A stretch of DNA of 64,000 nt from the NCBI GenBank assembly GCA_013335405.1, contig JAAXVR010000005.1, positions 35,421 through 99,420 on the forward strand, in the 5' to 3' direction. Position numbers and translations under genes: made by a program. This DNA comes from Chlorobiaceae bacterium. Lineage in GTDB: Bacteria; Bacteroidota; Chlorobiia; Chlorobiales; Chlorobiaceae. The notes below the pieces were generated by a model. It saw nothing but the letters and a program-made list of their open reading frames with translations. It was not told the DNA's origin and did no database searches. Position 1 is the stretch's first letter. Each line of letters begins with the position of its first letter. Of this stretch, positions 21,432-32,817 are shown one piece after another.

Positions 21432-21453
21432 AAGCGCCCTTTCCGGGGCGCTT
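21432..21453 (-). terminator. Terminator downstream of atpG
   Basis: aagcgccc-N6-gggcgctt with an A-run at its left side (T-run on the minus strand). Confidence 0.75.
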
Positions 21454-21476
21454 GTAATGATTCTCGCTTGCAGCGT

Positions 21477-22355
21477 TCAGTTCTGCAATGCATCGGCGCC
21501 GCCGACGATTTCGCTGAGCTCCTTGGTGATTGCTGCCTGCCGTGCACGGTTGTAGCCGATATTGAGCGACCTGAGTAACTCCTTGGCATTCTCGGTAGCG
21601 GAATCCATGGCACTCATACGGGCAGCCTGCTCGGCAGCGCTCGATTCGAGCAGCATTCTCCATACCTGGGTATTGAGATGTTTCGGCACCAGCACATCGA
21701 TGATCGAGGATGGGGACGGCTCGTAGATATAATCGCTGCTGCTTCCTTTCTTGCCGGACTTCTCCGGCTCTATGGGAAGAAGTGTTTCCGCTTTCAGGGT
21801 AGGCGCAAGCACCGATTTGAACTCGTTGTAGACGACGATGACCCGATCGACTTCGCCCTTCAGGTACATGGTCGAAGCTGTTTCGGCGATCTCTTTGGCC
21901 ACACTGAAATCAAGGTTCTGGAACACGCCGGGGTATCCCTTGATAATCTTGTAGCCACGCTTCCGGAAGAAATCGTTGCCGCGGTTGCCTGCGCAGATCA
22001 TGCTGACGCCGCCCCTGGCATGCACGGCCGCATAATCCTCGGTGACGGTCTTCTGCGCAAGCTTGATGATATTGGTGTTGAACGCTCCGCAAAGGCCCCT
22101 GTCGGCAGTGATCAGAATCACGAGAACCTTGTTGACCTCCTGACGGCCGGAAAGGAGCGGATTGAGCGACGTATCCACCTTTGCGGACAACGATGCGAGC
22201 ATCTCCTTCAGCTTGCCTGCGTACGGACGGGCCATGATAGCCCGTTCCTGCGCCCTTCTCAGCTTTGCCGCGGCCACCATCTTCATCGCCTTGGTAACCT
22301 GCTGCGTGGATTTCACACCTTTGATCCGAACACGGATATCCTTTAAAGTAGGCAT
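21477..22355 (-). CDS. atpG: F-type ATP synthase gamma subunit
   Basis: [49 protein letters not shown]-terminal [23 protein letters not shown]. Confidence 0.97.
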   Translation of the reverse strand: MPTLKDIRVRIKGVKSTQQVTKAMKMVAAAKLRRAQERAIMARPYAGKLKEMLASLSAKVDTSLNPLLSGRQEVNKVLVILITADRGLCGAFNTNIIKLAQKTVTEDYAAVHARGGVSMICAGNRGNDFFRKRGYKIIKGYPGVFQNLDFSVAKEIAETASTMYLKGEVDRVIVVYNEFKSVLAPTLKAETLLPIEPEKSGKKGSSSDYIYEPSPSSIIDVLVPKHLNTQVWRMLLESSAAEQAARMSAMDSATENAKELLRSLNIGYNRARQAAITKELSEIVGGADALQN

Positions 22356-22401
22356 GTATTGGATGGTCTGTTAATTGTTTGCTGAAAATACCTTCAATCG
22401 G

Positions 22402-23982
22402 TTACGCCTTGTTCTTTTCCTTGAAGGCTTCGACAAATTTAACAGCGACCTCCTTGAGCTTGTTTGCCAGATCGGTTTCCAGCTGGCCGCTTTCCGAAAT
22501 GCTCTTGAGAATCTCGGGATGTTTGATATCGAGCATGCCGAGGAACTCCTCTTCGAACTTGCGGATATAACGGAGGTCGACAGAGTCGAGAAGGCCCTGG
22601 GTTCCGAGGAAGATGATTGCAACCTGCCTTTCTACCGGGACCGGTACATACTGGCCCTGCTTGAGAATTTCAACAAGCCTGGCACCCCTGTCGAGCTGAG
22701 CTTTCGTTGTTTTGTCGAGATCGGAACCGAATTTCGAGAAGGCCTCGAGCTCACGGAACTGTGCGAGGTCGAGCCTGAGGGTACCGGCAACCTTCTTCAT
22801 CGCCTTGATCTGTGCGCTGCCGCCGACGCGGGACACCGAGATACCGACGTTGATAGCCGGCCTCTGACCGGAGTTGAAGAGGTTGGATTCGAGGAATATC
22901 TGTCCGTCGGTGATTGAGATCACGTTGGTCGGAATATACGCTGAAACGTCTCCGGCCTGCGTTTCGATGACCGGCAGAGCGGTAAGGCTTCCGCCTCCCT
23001 TGACCATCGGTTTAAGCGCATCCGGAAGATCATTCATCTTCTTTGCCACTTCGATGTCGTCGGTGATTTTTGCAGCCCGTTCGAGAAGGCGTGAGTGGAG
23101 ATAGAAAACATCACCCGGATAAGCCTCGCGTCCCGGCGGACGGCGGAGCAGGAGGGAAACCTGGCGGTAGGCGACAGCCTGCTTGGAAAGATCATCGTAC
23201 ACGACAAGCGCGTGGCGGCCGGTATCGCGGAAGTATTCGCCGAGCGCGGCGCCTGCAAACGGAGCGATGAACTGAAGCGGTGCCGGATCGGATGCCGTTG
23301 CGGTAATGACCGTGGTGTAGGACATCGCGTCATATTTCTCGAGGGTGTTGACAACCTGCGCCACGGTGGATCCTTTCAGACCGATGGCGACATAGATACA
23401 GTAAACGCCCTTGCCTTTCTGGTTGATGATGGTATCGATAGCTACCGCGGTCTTGCCTGTCTGACGGTCGCCGATGATGAGCTCACGCTGGCCGCGACCG
23501 ATCGGGATCATGGAGTCGATTGCTTTCAGACCTGTCTGCAGCGGCTCGTGTACCGATTTACGGTAGATGACACCGGGAGCCCTGCGTTCGAGGGGAAGAC
23601 GGATGGAAGTTTCAATGGGGCCTTTGCCGTCAATCGGTTCGCCGAGCGGGTTGACAACCCTTCCGAGCATCGCTTCACCGACAGGAACGGATGCGAGAAT
23701 CCCTGTCCTTTTGACCGTATCGCCTTCCTTCACCATGTTCGACTCACCGAACAAAACAGCGCCGACGTTATCCTCCTCAAGGTTCAGGGCCATACCGGTC
23801 ACATTGTTGGGGAACTCGAGAAGTTCACCGGCGGCAACCTTTGACAAACCGTAAACACGAGCAATACCGTCGCCAACCTGCAGCACTGTTCCCACATCAT
23901 AGACTTCCGCTTCAGACTCGAAACCCGCAAGCTGCTTGCGAAGTATGGATGACACCTCATCAGGCCTGACTGTTGTAGACAT
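22402..23982 (-). CDS. atpA: F-type ATP synthase alpha subunit
   Basis: [18 protein letters not shown] Walker [38 protein letters not shown]. Confidence 0.98.
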   Translation of the reverse strand: MSTTVRPDEVSSILRKQLAGFESEAEVYDVGTVLQVGDGIARVYGLSKVAAGELLEFPNNVTGMALNLEEDNVGAVLFGESNMVKEGDTVKRTGILASVPVGEAMLGRVVNPLGEPIDGKGPIETSIRLPLERRAPGVIYRKSVHEPLQTGLKAIDSMIPIGRGQRELIIGDRQTGKTAVAIDTIINQKGKGVYCIYVAIGLKGSTVAQVVNTLEKYDAMSYTTVITATASDPAPLQFIAPFAGAALGEYFRDTGRHALVVYDDLSKQAVAYRQVSLLLRRPPGREAYPGDVFYLHSRLLERAAKITDDIEVAKKMNDLPDALKPMVKGGGSLTALPVIETQAGDVSAYIPTNVISITDGQIFLESNLFNSGQRPAINVGISVSRVGGSAQIKAMKKVAGTLRLDLAQFRELEAFSKFGSDLDKTTKAQLDRGARLVEILKQGQYVPVPVERQVAIIFLGTQGLLDSVDLRYIRKFEEEFLGMLDIKHPEILKSISESGQLETDLANKLKEVAVKFVEAFKEKNKA

Positions 23983-24203
23983 ATCTTATTCCGCTTGGTT
24001 AATATGTTAAGAAAAGAGAAAGATTCTGCTTACCTTCCATTGAAATCCGAATAGGCCTGTTCTCTTTCAAACAGATTGAAATCTGAATTTAATGAAAAGC
24101 TTTTAGTTATTCAAATTCTTCTCTCTTTGTTTCGAAAGGATCCGTTTAACCGTATTTCAACCCTTAACAGCAGTATACAGGAATTTTGCCTGCATAAAAC
24201 AGT

Positions 24204-25166
24204 ATGAAAACTGTCAGAGGATTCGCATCGGCAACCGTCGGGAACGTTGCCTGCGGTTTTGACGTCCTGGGTTTCGCCATAACGGAACCTGGTGACGAAG
24301 TTGTACTTACGCTGACCGATGAGGTTCGTTCCGGTTCACCGGTGTCCATTACCGCCATTACCGGTGACGGAGGGGCACTCCCCCTGGATCCGAAAAAAAA
24401 CACTTCGAGCTTTGTGGTTCTGAAATTCCTCGAATACATCAGGACACATAAACAACTCGATTTCAAAGGACATATCGCACTCGAGCTGAAAAAGAACCTC
24501 CCGCTCAGCAGCGGGATGGGAAGCAGCGCCGCAAGCGCGGCAGCCGCCCTTGTAGCGGCAAACGAGCTGATGGGAAACCCCTGTTCCAAAATGGAGCTTG
24601 TCCATTTCGCCATCGAAGGAGAACGGGTTGCCTGCGGTTCGGCCCATGCTGACAATGCGGCCCCGGCGATCCTCGGCAATTTCGTGCTGATCCGCAGCTA
24701 CAATCCCCTTGACATCATCCCGATCCCTTCGCCCGAGAACCTCTATTGTTCACTTGTCCATCCCCATACCGAACTGCGCACATCCTATGCCCGTTCCGTA
24801 CTCCCTGCAAGCATTCCGCTCAAAACCGCCATCCAGCAGTGGGGCAATGTCGGTGCGCTTTTAACGGGTCTCCTGACTTCGGATTACGACCTGATCGGAA
24901 GAGCACTCGTCGATGTTGTCGCTGAACCAAAACGAGCCCCGCTGATTCCGGGGTTCTTCGAGGTGAAAAGAGCCGCGCTCGATTCCGGCGCCCTTGGATG
25001 CAGCATCGCGGGATCCGGCCCATCGGTCTTCGCGTTCTCGTCTTCCGAAAAAACCGCCAGCGAAGTCGGCAATGCGATGAAGGAAGCTTTCCTCCACGGG
25101 AAAACACCACTCCGGTCAGATTTGTGGATTTCCCCCATCTGCAAGCAGGGTGCGAGAATTCTGTAA
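24204..25166 (+). CDS. thrB: Homoserine kinase
   Basis: ASATVGNVACGFDVLGFAI, LPLSSGMGSSAASAAAALVAANEL GHMP kinase motifs. Confidence 0.94.
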   Translation: MKTVRGFASATVGNVACGFDVLGFAITEPGDEVVLTLTDEVRSGSPVSITAITGDGGALPLDPKKNTSSFVVLKFLEYIRTHKQLDFKGHIALELKKNLPLSSGMGSSAASAAAALVAANELMGNPCSKMELVHFAIEGERVACGSAHADNAAPAILGNFVLIRSYNPLDIIPIPSPENLYCSLVHPHTELRTSYARSVLPASIPLKTAIQQWGNVGALLTGLLTSDYDLIGRALVDVVAEPKRAPLIPGFFEVKRAALDSGALGCSIAGSGPSVFAFSSSEKTASEVGNAMKEAFLHGKTPLRSDLWISPICKQGARIL

Positions 25167-25196
25167 CGAACCCAAGGAAAACACCAGCAATCCGTC

Positions 25197-26516
25197 ATGA
25201 TCTATTTCAGCACCAATAAATCATCAATTCCCGTTTCGATAAAGCAGGCGACCCTTCATGGCCTCGCTCCGGACGGAGGCCTCTATATCCCTTCCGAAAT
25301 GCCCCGCTTTTCAGAAGCCGAATTAAGGCTGCTCGAAGGCGCGACGTTCAACAATATCGCTTTTGCCATCGCAAAGAAGTTCATCGGAGCAGAGATCCCC
25401 CCCGACCAACTCGGAGATATCGTTGAAAACTGTTACAACTTCGACACTCCGCTCGTCAGGCTGGATGCGAATACCTTCGTCGAAGAGCTTTTCTGCGGTC
25501 CGACCCTCGCTTTCAAGGATTACGGGGCCCGCTTCCTTGCCAGGCTGACAGGATATTTCGCCCAGGAGGAACAGAGGCTCATCACCGTTCTCGTCGCCAC
25601 GTCCGGCGATACGGGAAGCGCTGTCGCCTTCGGCTTCCAGGGCGTACCCAACACCAGGGTTGTCCTGCTCTACCCGTCCGGAAAAGTAAGCCGCCTGCAG
25701 GAGCAGCAGCTCACCACTGCAGGCGGAAACGTGCATGCGCTCGAGGTCAGGGGGGATTTCGACGACTGCCAGCGTCTGGTCAAGCAGGCCTTTGTAGACC
25801 CGCAGCTCAATCAGTCGCTCACACTCACCTCCGCCAATTCCATCAACATTTCGCGGCTCGTCCCTCAGTCATTCTACTATGCGTGGGCATCGATGCATAT
25901 CAGGGAACGATTCGGCATGAAAGACCCTCTCTTTTCGGTGCCGAGCGGCAACTATGGCAACCTCACCGCCGGAGTGATGGCAAAAATGCTCGGGTTCCCG
26001 ATCGGACATTTCATCGCCGCATCGAACGCAAACGACAGCGTGACCCGTTACCTCGATGACGGCAGGTACGACCCGCACCCAACCATAACCACCCTCTCGA
26101 CGGCAATGGATGTCGGCAACCCGAGCAATTTCGCGAGGCTTCGGTATTTTTACGGCAACGATCATGCTGCCATGGGACGCGATATCACCGGAATCTCCGT
26201 GTCCGACCAGGAAACCATTGCAACCATCCACTCGGTGTATGATCGGTTCGGCTATGTGATCGACCCCCATACTGCGGTTGCGTTCCGGGCCCTTGAACGA
26301 TATCGCACAGACGGAGGAGGGAACCTCGAATTGCCGGGTATCGTGCTTTCCACCGCACATCCATCAAAGTTCATCGAAACCATCCAGGATACCCTCCGGA
26401 GGGAAATCGATATACCAGAACGCCTGAGTTCACTGCTCGAAAAGAAAAAACAGGCAACACTGATCAGTTCGGATTACAGGGAGCTCGCTTCATACCTGGA
26501 CAACCTCGATCGTTAA
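25197..26516 (+). CDS. thrC: Threonine synthase
   Basis: YFSTNKSSIPVSIKQATLHGLAPDGGLYIP, LAFKDYGARF (PLP Lys), VATSGDTGSAVAFGF. Confidence 0.95.
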   Translation: MIYFSTNKSSIPVSIKQATLHGLAPDGGLYIPSEMPRFSEAELRLLEGATFNNIAFAIAKKFIGAEIPPDQLGDIVENCYNFDTPLVRLDANTFVEELFCGPTLAFKDYGARFLARLTGYFAQEEQRLITVLVATSGDTGSAVAFGFQGVPNTRVVLLYPSGKVSRLQEQQLTTAGGNVHALEVRGDFDDCQRLVKQAFVDPQLNQSLTLTSANSINISRLVPQSFYYAWASMHIRERFGMKDPLFSVPSGNYGNLTAGVMAKMLGFPIGHFIAASNANDSVTRYLDDGRYDPHPTITTLSTAMDVGNPSNFARLRYFYGNDHAAMGRDITGISVSDQETIATIHSVYDRFGYVIDPHTAVAFRALERYRTDGGGNLELPGIVLSTAHPSKFIETIQDTLRREIDIPERLSSLLEKKKQATLISSDYRELASYLDNLDR

Positions 26517-26531
26517 CTTTCAAGAAAAGCC

Positions 26532-27242
26532 ATGAATTTCAGGACCCTGCTGTTTTTTGTTATCCTGGTGCCGATAATGTTTTTTGGCCTCTCTTTCGCT
26601 CTTCTCATGAACATGGTGGACCGGTCCGGGGACAGCTTCCACAGGTTGGCAGCCTGGTGGGGCAGGCTCAGCGCAAGGCTTTTCCGTATTTCTGTCGAAG
26701 TGATCGGACGGGAAAACTACGATTCCGAGAAAAACTACCTGGTACTGAGCAACCACGCAGGCATGGCGGACATTCCGGTACTCCTCGGTTCGATGGATCT
26801 TAACCTGCGTTTTGTCGCAAAAGAGGAGCTCGGAAAAATCCCGATTTTCGGATGGTCAATGAAACAGGCCGGATACGTGCTGATCAAACGCGGACAGAAC
26901 CGCGAAGCACTGAAAAGTCTGCTCGATGCGGCGGAAGTGCTTAAAAAGGGACGCTCGGTACACATTTTCCCTGAAGGCACCCGTTCGGCAACAGGCGAAC
27001 TGCTACCGTTCAAACGGGGCGCTTTCCTGGTCGCACAGAAAGGTGGAAAACCGGTGCTGCCGATAACGATCATAGGAACCAATCTGATCACCCCGAAAAA
27101 AAGCCTGAAAATCAACGGCGGCAAAATAAGGCTGGTCATCTCCCCTCCTCTCGATCCATCGACCTTTTCGAGTGTCGAAGAGCTCATGGACAAAACCATT
27201 ACCGTCATCAGGGGAAACCTCGAAAAATACCGGCTGAACTGA
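26532..27242 (+). CDS. plsC: 1-acyl-sn-glycerol-3-phosphate acyltransferase
   Basis: LSNHAGMADIPVL (NHxxxxD variant), FPEGTRSATGELLPFKRGAF. Confidence 0.88.
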   Translation: MNFRTLLFFVILVPIMFFGLSFALLMNMVDRSGDSFHRLAAWWGRLSARLFRISVEVIGRENYDSEKNYLVLSNHAGMADIPVLLGSMDLNLRFVAKEELGKIPIFGWSMKQAGYVLIKRGQNREALKSLLDAAEVLKKGRSVHIFPEGTRSATGELLPFKRGAFLVAQKGGKPVLPITIIGTNLITPKKSLKINGGKIRLVISPPLDPSTFSSVEELMDKTITVIRGNLEKYRLN

Positions 27243-27327
27243 ACGATGGCACACCGCGCAATCATGCAGTCTCGTACCCCCGTTCCGCTTTATTCAGATC
27301 ATGCCGCCTCGGACGGCACAGGAAAAC

Positions 27328-28131
27328 TCAGCCTCCGGCAGTAATCGACCAGAGGTTATCGAGGAATGCAACCGCAAAACTGCCTGGCCCCGCTGACACT
27401 TTCGCCGAGCGTTCCCCGGCTTCCGCAAAAAGTGCCGAAGCTGCAGCGGCAGCGATGAGAGCAGTCGGTGCGACCGGCAGCATTGACGCGATCAGGGCCC
27501 CGAGGGCGCATCCGGTCGCGGTCACCCTGGTCATCATTTCATGGCCTCCCTCAATGCTGAGGACGACGGTGCCGTCCGTTATGTAATCAGTCCTGCCGCT
27601 CAGGGCGATAACGGCATTCGAGTTCCTTGCAAGCCGGAGAGCCGCAGGCAGCGCATCGTCCGATGACAATACCGAATCAACACCTTTCCCCCCCCCTTCA
27701 AGGCCGCTGAGGGAAATAATCTCCGAAGCATTACCCCGGATGACGGCGGGCCGGAACTTCAGAAGCTCAAGGGCTATCCCGGTACGAAACCCGAGAACCC
27801 CTGCGGCAACCGGGTCGAGAACCCAGGGAGTACCTGCCTTCATTGCGGCTGCGGCTGCGGCGAGCATCGCTTCCGAATCGGTCCCGGTGATCGTCCCCAC
27901 ATTGATGAGAAGGGCCCCGGCGATTCCGGCAAATTCACCGGCTTCCTCAACTGCAGGAATCATTGCAGGGGAGGCTCCGGAAGCGAGCAGAACATTGGCC
28001 GTGAAATTGGTTGCCACAAGGTTCGTCATGCAGTGGACCAGCGGTGCTTTCTCTTTCAGCCGGATCAGACATTGGCGGATTCCGGGGTCGTTCCATGAGC
28101 ATCTCGTGATATCGGGAAACAAATCTGGCAT
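27328..28131 (-). CDS. thiM: Hydroxyethylthiazole kinase
   Basis: VHCMTNLVATNFTANVLLASGASPAM, TGCALGALIAS. Confidence 0.92.
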   Translation of the reverse strand: MPDLFPDITRCSWNDPGIRQCLIRLKEKAPLVHCMTNLVATNFTANVLLASGASPAMIPAVEEAGEFAGIAGALLINVGTITGTDSEAMLAAAAAAMKAGTPWVLDPVAAGVLGFRTGIALELLKFRPAVIRGNASEIISLSGLEGGGKGVDSVLSSDDALPAALRLARNSNAVIALSGRTDYITDGTVVLSIEGGHEMMTRVTATGCALGALIASMLPVAPTALIAAAAASALFAEAGERSAKVSAGPGSFAVAFLDNLWSITAGG

Positions 28132-28296
28132 GTTTTTTTTTCTTTTGTTGTCATGGAGTGAAATGCCTGGCCGGCCGTTCCGGAGTATATCGAAAAGTTA
28201 ACGAACTGCAGGAAAAGCTGAAAACAGGATCCTGAGTGATTAAACAGGGATCTCACTGATGGAAAAAATGAAAGAACTGCGGAGCAGACTTAATTG

Positions 28297-28323
28297 CCGG
28301 ACGACCCTGAAAAAGCCGTCCGG
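28297..28323 (-). terminator. Hairpin downstream of ribH
   Basis: ccggacg ... cgtccgg with flanking A/T symmetry (aattg/taatt). Confidence 0.45.
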
Positions 28324-28367
28324 TAATTGTCTTAAAAGCGGCAAAAGGGAGTGGAAAAGACGGATTC

Positions 28368-28835
28368 CTAAATCTGGCGGTAGAGATTAACCATTTCGAT
28401 TGCGGTCATGGCGGCATCGAAACCCTTGTTGCCTGCTTTCGTCCCGGCACGCTCGATTGCCTGTTCGAGGTTTTCCGTGGTGAGAACCCCGAACGAAACC
28501 GGGACCATGGTGTCGAGCGATGCCTGGGCAATGCCTTTGGTGGCTTCCGCGGCAATGACATCGAAATGGGGTGTTGAACCCCTGATGATGACCCCGAGCG
28601 CTATAACGGCATCGAAGTTGCCGCTCAAGGCAACTTTCCTGCAGACCATCGGCAGCTCAAAGGCTCCGGGACAGCGATAAACTACTATGTTTTCGTCACT
28701 CCCGTCGTGGCGGCGGATGCAGTCGATGGCGCCTTCGAGAAGCTTCTGCCCGATAAAATCGTTAAAGCGGGATACTACCAGCGCAAACCTCATATCCTTT
28801 GCGCCCAGCGTTCCTTCAATCTGTTTTATCTGCAT
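28368..28835 (-). CDS. ribH: 6,7-dimethyl-8-ribityllumazine synthase
   Basis: [47 protein letters not shown]; start at MQIKQIEG. Confidence 0.95.
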   Translation of the reverse strand: MQIKQIEGTLGAKDMRFALVVSRFNDFIGQKLLEGAIDCIRRHDGSDENIVVYRCPGAFELPMVCRKVALSGNFDAVIALGVIIRGSTPHFDVIAAEATKGIAQASLDTMVPVSFGVLTTENLEQAIERAGTKAGNKGFDAAMTAIEMVNLYRQI

Positions 28836-28839
28836 TGCA

Positions 28840-29496
28840 TTATAGGTTTTGGGTTGTTTTCGATAACCGGTAATAACCGAGCATCCGTTCGACAAGATCG
28901 ATCATGACATGCCCGATGGTGATGTGACACTCCTGCACACGGTCCGCCGAGCCGCTGTGCGGAACGATGATCTCGAGGTCTGCTGCACCTTTCGACAGCC
29001 CTCCGTCACCCCCGAGAAGCGCTATAGTCCGCATGCCGATGTCACGGGCACGGTCGAGGGCATTGATGATGCTCCTGCTGTTTCCGCTCGTAGAGAGCAC
29101 AAGCAGCAGATCGTCTGTTCTGCCGTAAGCCTCGACAAGCCGCGCGAACACGGCGTCGTATCCAAGGTCGTTCGAACCTGCCGTCAGTGCTGAAGAGTCG
29201 GTGTTGAGCGCTATGGCAGGCAGGGCAGGACGCAGGACGCTTGCCCGGTAACGGATCGTAAGCTCTGTCGCCAGGTGCTGGGCATCGGCTGCACTTCCCC
29301 CGTTTCCGCAGATAAGCACTTTGCCGCCTTTTTCGAAGGTTTCGGCGACAAGACGAGCCATGGCAACGATGACGGCGCTGTCACTGCGCGCGACCGTTTC
29401 CTTGATCCGGGCGCTGTAGAGCATGGCGTCAAGCACCACTTCCTCGAACGACGTACGGTCGGCAAGGCCGCCGGAACACCTGCATGATTCGGTCAT
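28840..29496 (-). CDS. gmhA: Phosphoheptose isomerase (SIS domain)
   Basis: [53 protein letters not shown]. Confidence 0.88.
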   Translation of the reverse strand: MTESCRCSGGLADRTSFEEVVLDAMLYSARIKETVARSDSAVIVAMARLVAETFEKGGKVLICGNGGSAADAQHLATELTIRYRASVLRPALPAIALNTDSSALTAGSNDLGYDAVFARLVEAYGRTDDLLLVLSTSGNSRSIINALDRARDIGMRTIALLGGDGGLSKGAADLEIIVPHSGSADRVQECHITIGHVMIDLVERMLGYYRLSKTTQNL

Positions 29497-29619
29497 AAAA
29501 AAGGCCTGGAACGGGTTTATACTGGCGTTGGGGGTAAATATAACGAAAAACACGGGCCAAGGCCTAACGATCGGGCCGGAATCATACCTCCGGATAAAGA
29601 CCATACCTGGAAAAAAAAA

Positions 29620-29649
29620 CTCCGCCGGAAAGAGTAACATCCGGCGGAG
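29620..29649 (-). terminator. Terminator downstream of hemE
   Basis: ctccgccgg-N12-ccggcggag flanked by a 9-nt A-run (T-run on the minus strand). Confidence 0.8.
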
Positions 29650-29677
29650 CAGAACAGGTGTTCCTGAAAGGAGAGGA

Positions 29678-30733
29678 TCAGTGGTACTTGACGCTCTCTT
29701 CCTTCACGAATTCTACCAGCAGCTTGAGGTTTGCCGGATCGACGTCAGGCAGGATACCATGGCCGAGGTTGAACACATGGCCGGAATGCTCGGTATGCTG
29801 ACCGAACTGCCTGAGGATCTTTGCCGCTTCGGCCTTGATCTTTTCAGGAGTACCGTAAAGGACTGTCGGATCCATGTTGCCCTGGAGACAGACGCGATCC
29901 TTCAGCTCGGCACGGGCTTTTGCAATATCGATACCCCATCCGAGACCCATGGCATCGCAACCGGTATCGGCTATATCGTTGAGAATGGTGTTGCAGTCCT
30001 TCGAGAACACGATGACCGGTGTTTCGGGGTGCTTGATCTTGATCGCCTGAACGGTCTCCCTGATGTAGGGCAGCGCGAACTCGCGGTAGTCATCCTCGGA
30101 AAGCGCGCTTGCCCAGGAGTCGAAGATCTGGATGGCATCCGCACCTGCCTCGATCTGACGCAGCACATACTCGGTGATGACAGTCGATATCTTGCTGAGC
30201 AGCATGTGGGCCATTTTCGGCTCACGGTACATCATCTTTTTGGCGTGTGCATAATTTTTCGATCCGCCGCCTTCAACCGCATAGGTAAAGAGTGTCCATG
30301 CCGCACCGGTGAAGCCGATAAGCGGAACACGATTGTCGAGCTCTTTCTTGGTCATGCGGATGGCATCGAGCACATAGCCGAGTTTTTCGTCGATATCCGG
30401 AATGATCAGCCTGTCGATATCGGCCTGACTGCGGATATGGGGAGTAAGCCTGATCCCCTTGGTTTCGATGATTTCGACATCCATGCCCATCGCTTCGTTG
30501 ACGACAAGGATATCGGAGAAAATAATGGCTGCATCCACGCCCATCAGTTCCACTGGCTGAATGGTAACCTCGGTAGCCAGCTCCGGAGTTTTACAGAGAG
30601 TTAAAAAATCTGTTTTTTCTCTCACGGCACGGTACTCCGGCAGATAACGACCGGCCTGCCTCATCACCCAGATCGGCGTCCGGGAACACGGCTGACGCCT
30701 CAATGCCCGGAGAAAAAGATCATTTTTGAGCAT
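29678..30733 (-). CDS. hemE: Uroporphyrinogen decarboxylase
   Basis: [46 protein letters not shown]. Confidence 0.97.
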   Translation of the reverse strand: MLKNDLFLRALRRQPCSRTPIWVMRQAGRYLPEYRAVREKTDFLTLCKTPELATEVTIQPVELMGVDAAIIFSDILVVNEAMGMDVEIIETKGIRLTPHIRSQADIDRLIIPDIDEKLGYVLDAIRMTKKELDNRVPLIGFTGAAWTLFTYAVEGGGSKNYAHAKKMMYREPKMAHMLLSKISTVITEYVLRQIEAGADAIQIFDSWASALSEDDYREFALPYIRETVQAIKIKHPETPVIVFSKDCNTILNDIADTGCDAMGLGWGIDIAKARAELKDRVCLQGNMDPTVLYGTPEKIKAEAAKILRQFGQHTEHSGHVFNLGHGILPDVDPANLKLLVEFVKEESVKYH

Positions 30734-30899
30734 GCAATGCAATAATTAGATGGGTTAATAAAAAAACGAGTCAGAAAGCCCGGAAAAACCGGCTGACAGC
30801 ACTGATAAAAGTGCAAAGATAAGCTTTTTCAGGCTTATTTAAAATTTGCACCAAATACACTGCAGAAGGACTTATATTCTATAGCAGCAAACGCTTTTA

Positions 30900-31751
30900 T
30901 CAGGTGACGATATGCCTTTTGATGCCCAGTTGTCGCGCCGTGTACCCAAGAGCGAGACCTACCATTTCGGAAAGATGGAACACGGGAATGGAATGACCTT
31001 CGTCCCCGGCCTGCCTGAGGGCTTTCGCCTGGTAACCGTCAAGGACGGTATGACAGAGGGGGCATGGAGTCACGATGAAGTCGGCTTTTTCCCGAATCGC
31101 CTCTTCGAGCGCTTCAGCAGCAACATTCAGGGATTCTTCCTCTGCCACGAGCAGAGTATGGAAGCCGCAGCACCGGTTCTTGTGCTCATAGGGGATTGGT
31201 TTTCCTCCGAGAGCTTCGATAAGCTGGTCGAGAGAACTCGGTTCGACGGGGTTGTCGTGCCCGAGCACCTTCGATGGTCTGAGGATGTGGCAACCGTAGA
31301 ATGGCGCTATCCTGTAGTTTGTCAGCGGTACTTTCACCTTCGCTTTTATGGCGTCGATCCCGATATCGTCGATGAGAACCCACAGCAGGTGCCGGACATC
31401 GGAAGTGCCCCGGTATTCGAGCCCCTCTTTTTTAAGAAGGTCGTTGACTTCCTTTTTCAGGGCAGGGGTTTCATCGAGCTTTTTCTTGGCCGTTCGGATG
31501 GTCATGAGGCAGGTATTGCAGGAGACAACCAGATCGAGCCCCATTTTTTCAGCGATTGCGATATTTCGGGCATTGACAAGGGCGAAATGTTTGGGGCTGA
31601 CATAATCGAGATTGCTCCCCCCGCAGCACGTGCTCTCGTGCATTTTGACCAGTTCGATGCCGAGATCCTTCTGCCAGAGGTCGATGGAGCGATCAACCTC
31701 TTTTGTCATCGACTCGTTGATACAGCTCAAGTAATATGCATAACGTTTCAT
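30900..31751 (-). CDS. HdrB-like CCG-domain subunit of type-E succinate dehydrogenase/fumarate reductase
   Basis: Duplicated CCG motifs (STCCGGSNLDYVSP and NRCCGFHT) with CNTC and CPLCH; lies directly after sdhA and sdhB. Confidence 0.85.
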   Translation of the reverse strand: MKRYAYYLSCINESMTKEVDRSIDLWQKDLGIELVKMHESTCCGGSNLDYVSPKHFALVNARNIAIAEKMGLDLVVSCNTCLMTIRTAKKKLDETPALKKEVNDLLKKEGLEYRGTSDVRHLLWVLIDDIGIDAIKAKVKVPLTNYRIAPFYGCHILRPSKVLGHDNPVEPSSLDQLIEALGGKPIPYEHKNRCCGFHTLLVAEEESLNVAAEALEEAIREKADFIVTPCPLCHTVLDGYQAKALRQAGDEGHSIPVFHLSEMVGLALGYTARQLGIKRHIVT

Positions 31752-31768
31752 CCTGCGTTTCTCCCCGG

Positions 31769-32806
31769 TTATTTTTTATGAGATTTCTGGTCTTCCCTGA
31801 CATGTTTGGTCATTTCCCTGAACATCGACCTGAACACCTTTATCCCCTTTGAAGGCTTGACCAGCGGCGGTGGCGGCGGGGTCCTCCGTTTCACGATCAT
31901 TTTCATTGCCATAGGCAGAAGGTTCCTGAGGGTCCACACCATGCCGTTGGTGCGGATAGGAAGTGTCGCCTCGACAAGCTTGCCTTTCTTTTCGATATCG
32001 GACATGAACGCTTCCGCATGCTTGGAACCGCTGGTATCCTTCATACCCCTGCATTCGATCGCGTCTTCACGTATGCCGTGGATTGCATCCATGATAGGAA
32101 TGCTTTTCACACAGGTCTCCTGGCAGCGATAGCAATGCGTGCAGTCCCATACACCATGGTCCTTCACCAGCTCGGCAAGGCGGAGATCATGGATGGAGTC
32201 GCGGCTGTCGGCGTTCATCCGATAGGATTTCAGGAGCACTGCGGGTGAAACGTACTCACTGTTCGCCCTGAGAATGCTGCACTCGGAAACGCAGGAGGCA
32301 CAGAGAATACAGTCCGTTGCCTTGTCATAGCGAAGGAACTCCTCTTCCGGGATCAGGAACTCCTTTTTTCCCATCTCCTCTTCGGACATCGTCGACTCTA
32401 CCCAGTTCGAGTAGTTTTTCATCTTGTCGACAAGCGGGTCCATATCGACGATGAGATCCTTGACAAGAGGAAGGTTGCGAAGCGGTTCGACCTTGATGAC
32501 GTTGGGCTCCCTGCATTTTTCGAGCACTTCCCAAACCTGGGTGGTGCAGGCGAGCTTCGACTGACCGTTCACCCTCATGGCACAGGAGCCGCAGATTCCT
32601 GCCTGGCAGAAAGCCCTGAAACTGACCGTGGAATCGAGATGCTCCTTGATGTAGTTCAGGGACCTGAGCACCGTGATACCCCGCTCGACCTTGATGGTAT
32701 AGTCATCGAAGTACGGCTTGCTGTCGATCTGTGGATTGAAGCGAAAAACCCTGAAGGTGATGTCCTTTTTCACTTCTTCTATGTGCGGATCTGTTGATAC
32801 CGTCAT
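31769..32806 (-). CDS. sdhB: Succinate dehydrogenase/fumarate reductase iron-sulfur subunit
   Basis: CQAGICGSCAMRVNGQSKLAC [2Fe-2S] motif, CILCASCVSEC and CTHCYRCQETCVKSIP clusters; Pro-rich C-terminal extension. Confidence 0.93.
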   Translation of the reverse strand: MTVSTDPHIEEVKKDITFRVFRFNPQIDSKPYFDDYTIKVERGITVLRSLNYIKEHLDSTVSFRAFCQAGICGSCAMRVNGQSKLACTTQVWEVLEKCREPNVIKVEPLRNLPLVKDLIVDMDPLVDKMKNYSNWVESTMSEEEMGKKEFLIPEEEFLRYDKATDCILCASCVSECSILRANSEYVSPAVLLKSYRMNADSRDSIHDLRLAELVKDHGVWDCTHCYRCQETCVKSIPIMDAIHGIREDAIECRGMKDTSGSKHAEAFMSDIEKKGKLVEATLPIRTNGMVWTLRNLLPMAMKMIVKRRTPPPPPLVKPSKGIKVFRSMFREMTKHVREDQKSHKK

Positions 32807-32817
32807 GAGCAATATGG

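Noticed and set aside
28132-28260. Possible TPP riboswitch upstream of thiM
   Set aside because: No CTGAGA or other recognisable thi-box core was seen in this leader.
29423-30604. 393-aa + strand ORF
   Set aside because: Antisense to hemE; shadow ORF.
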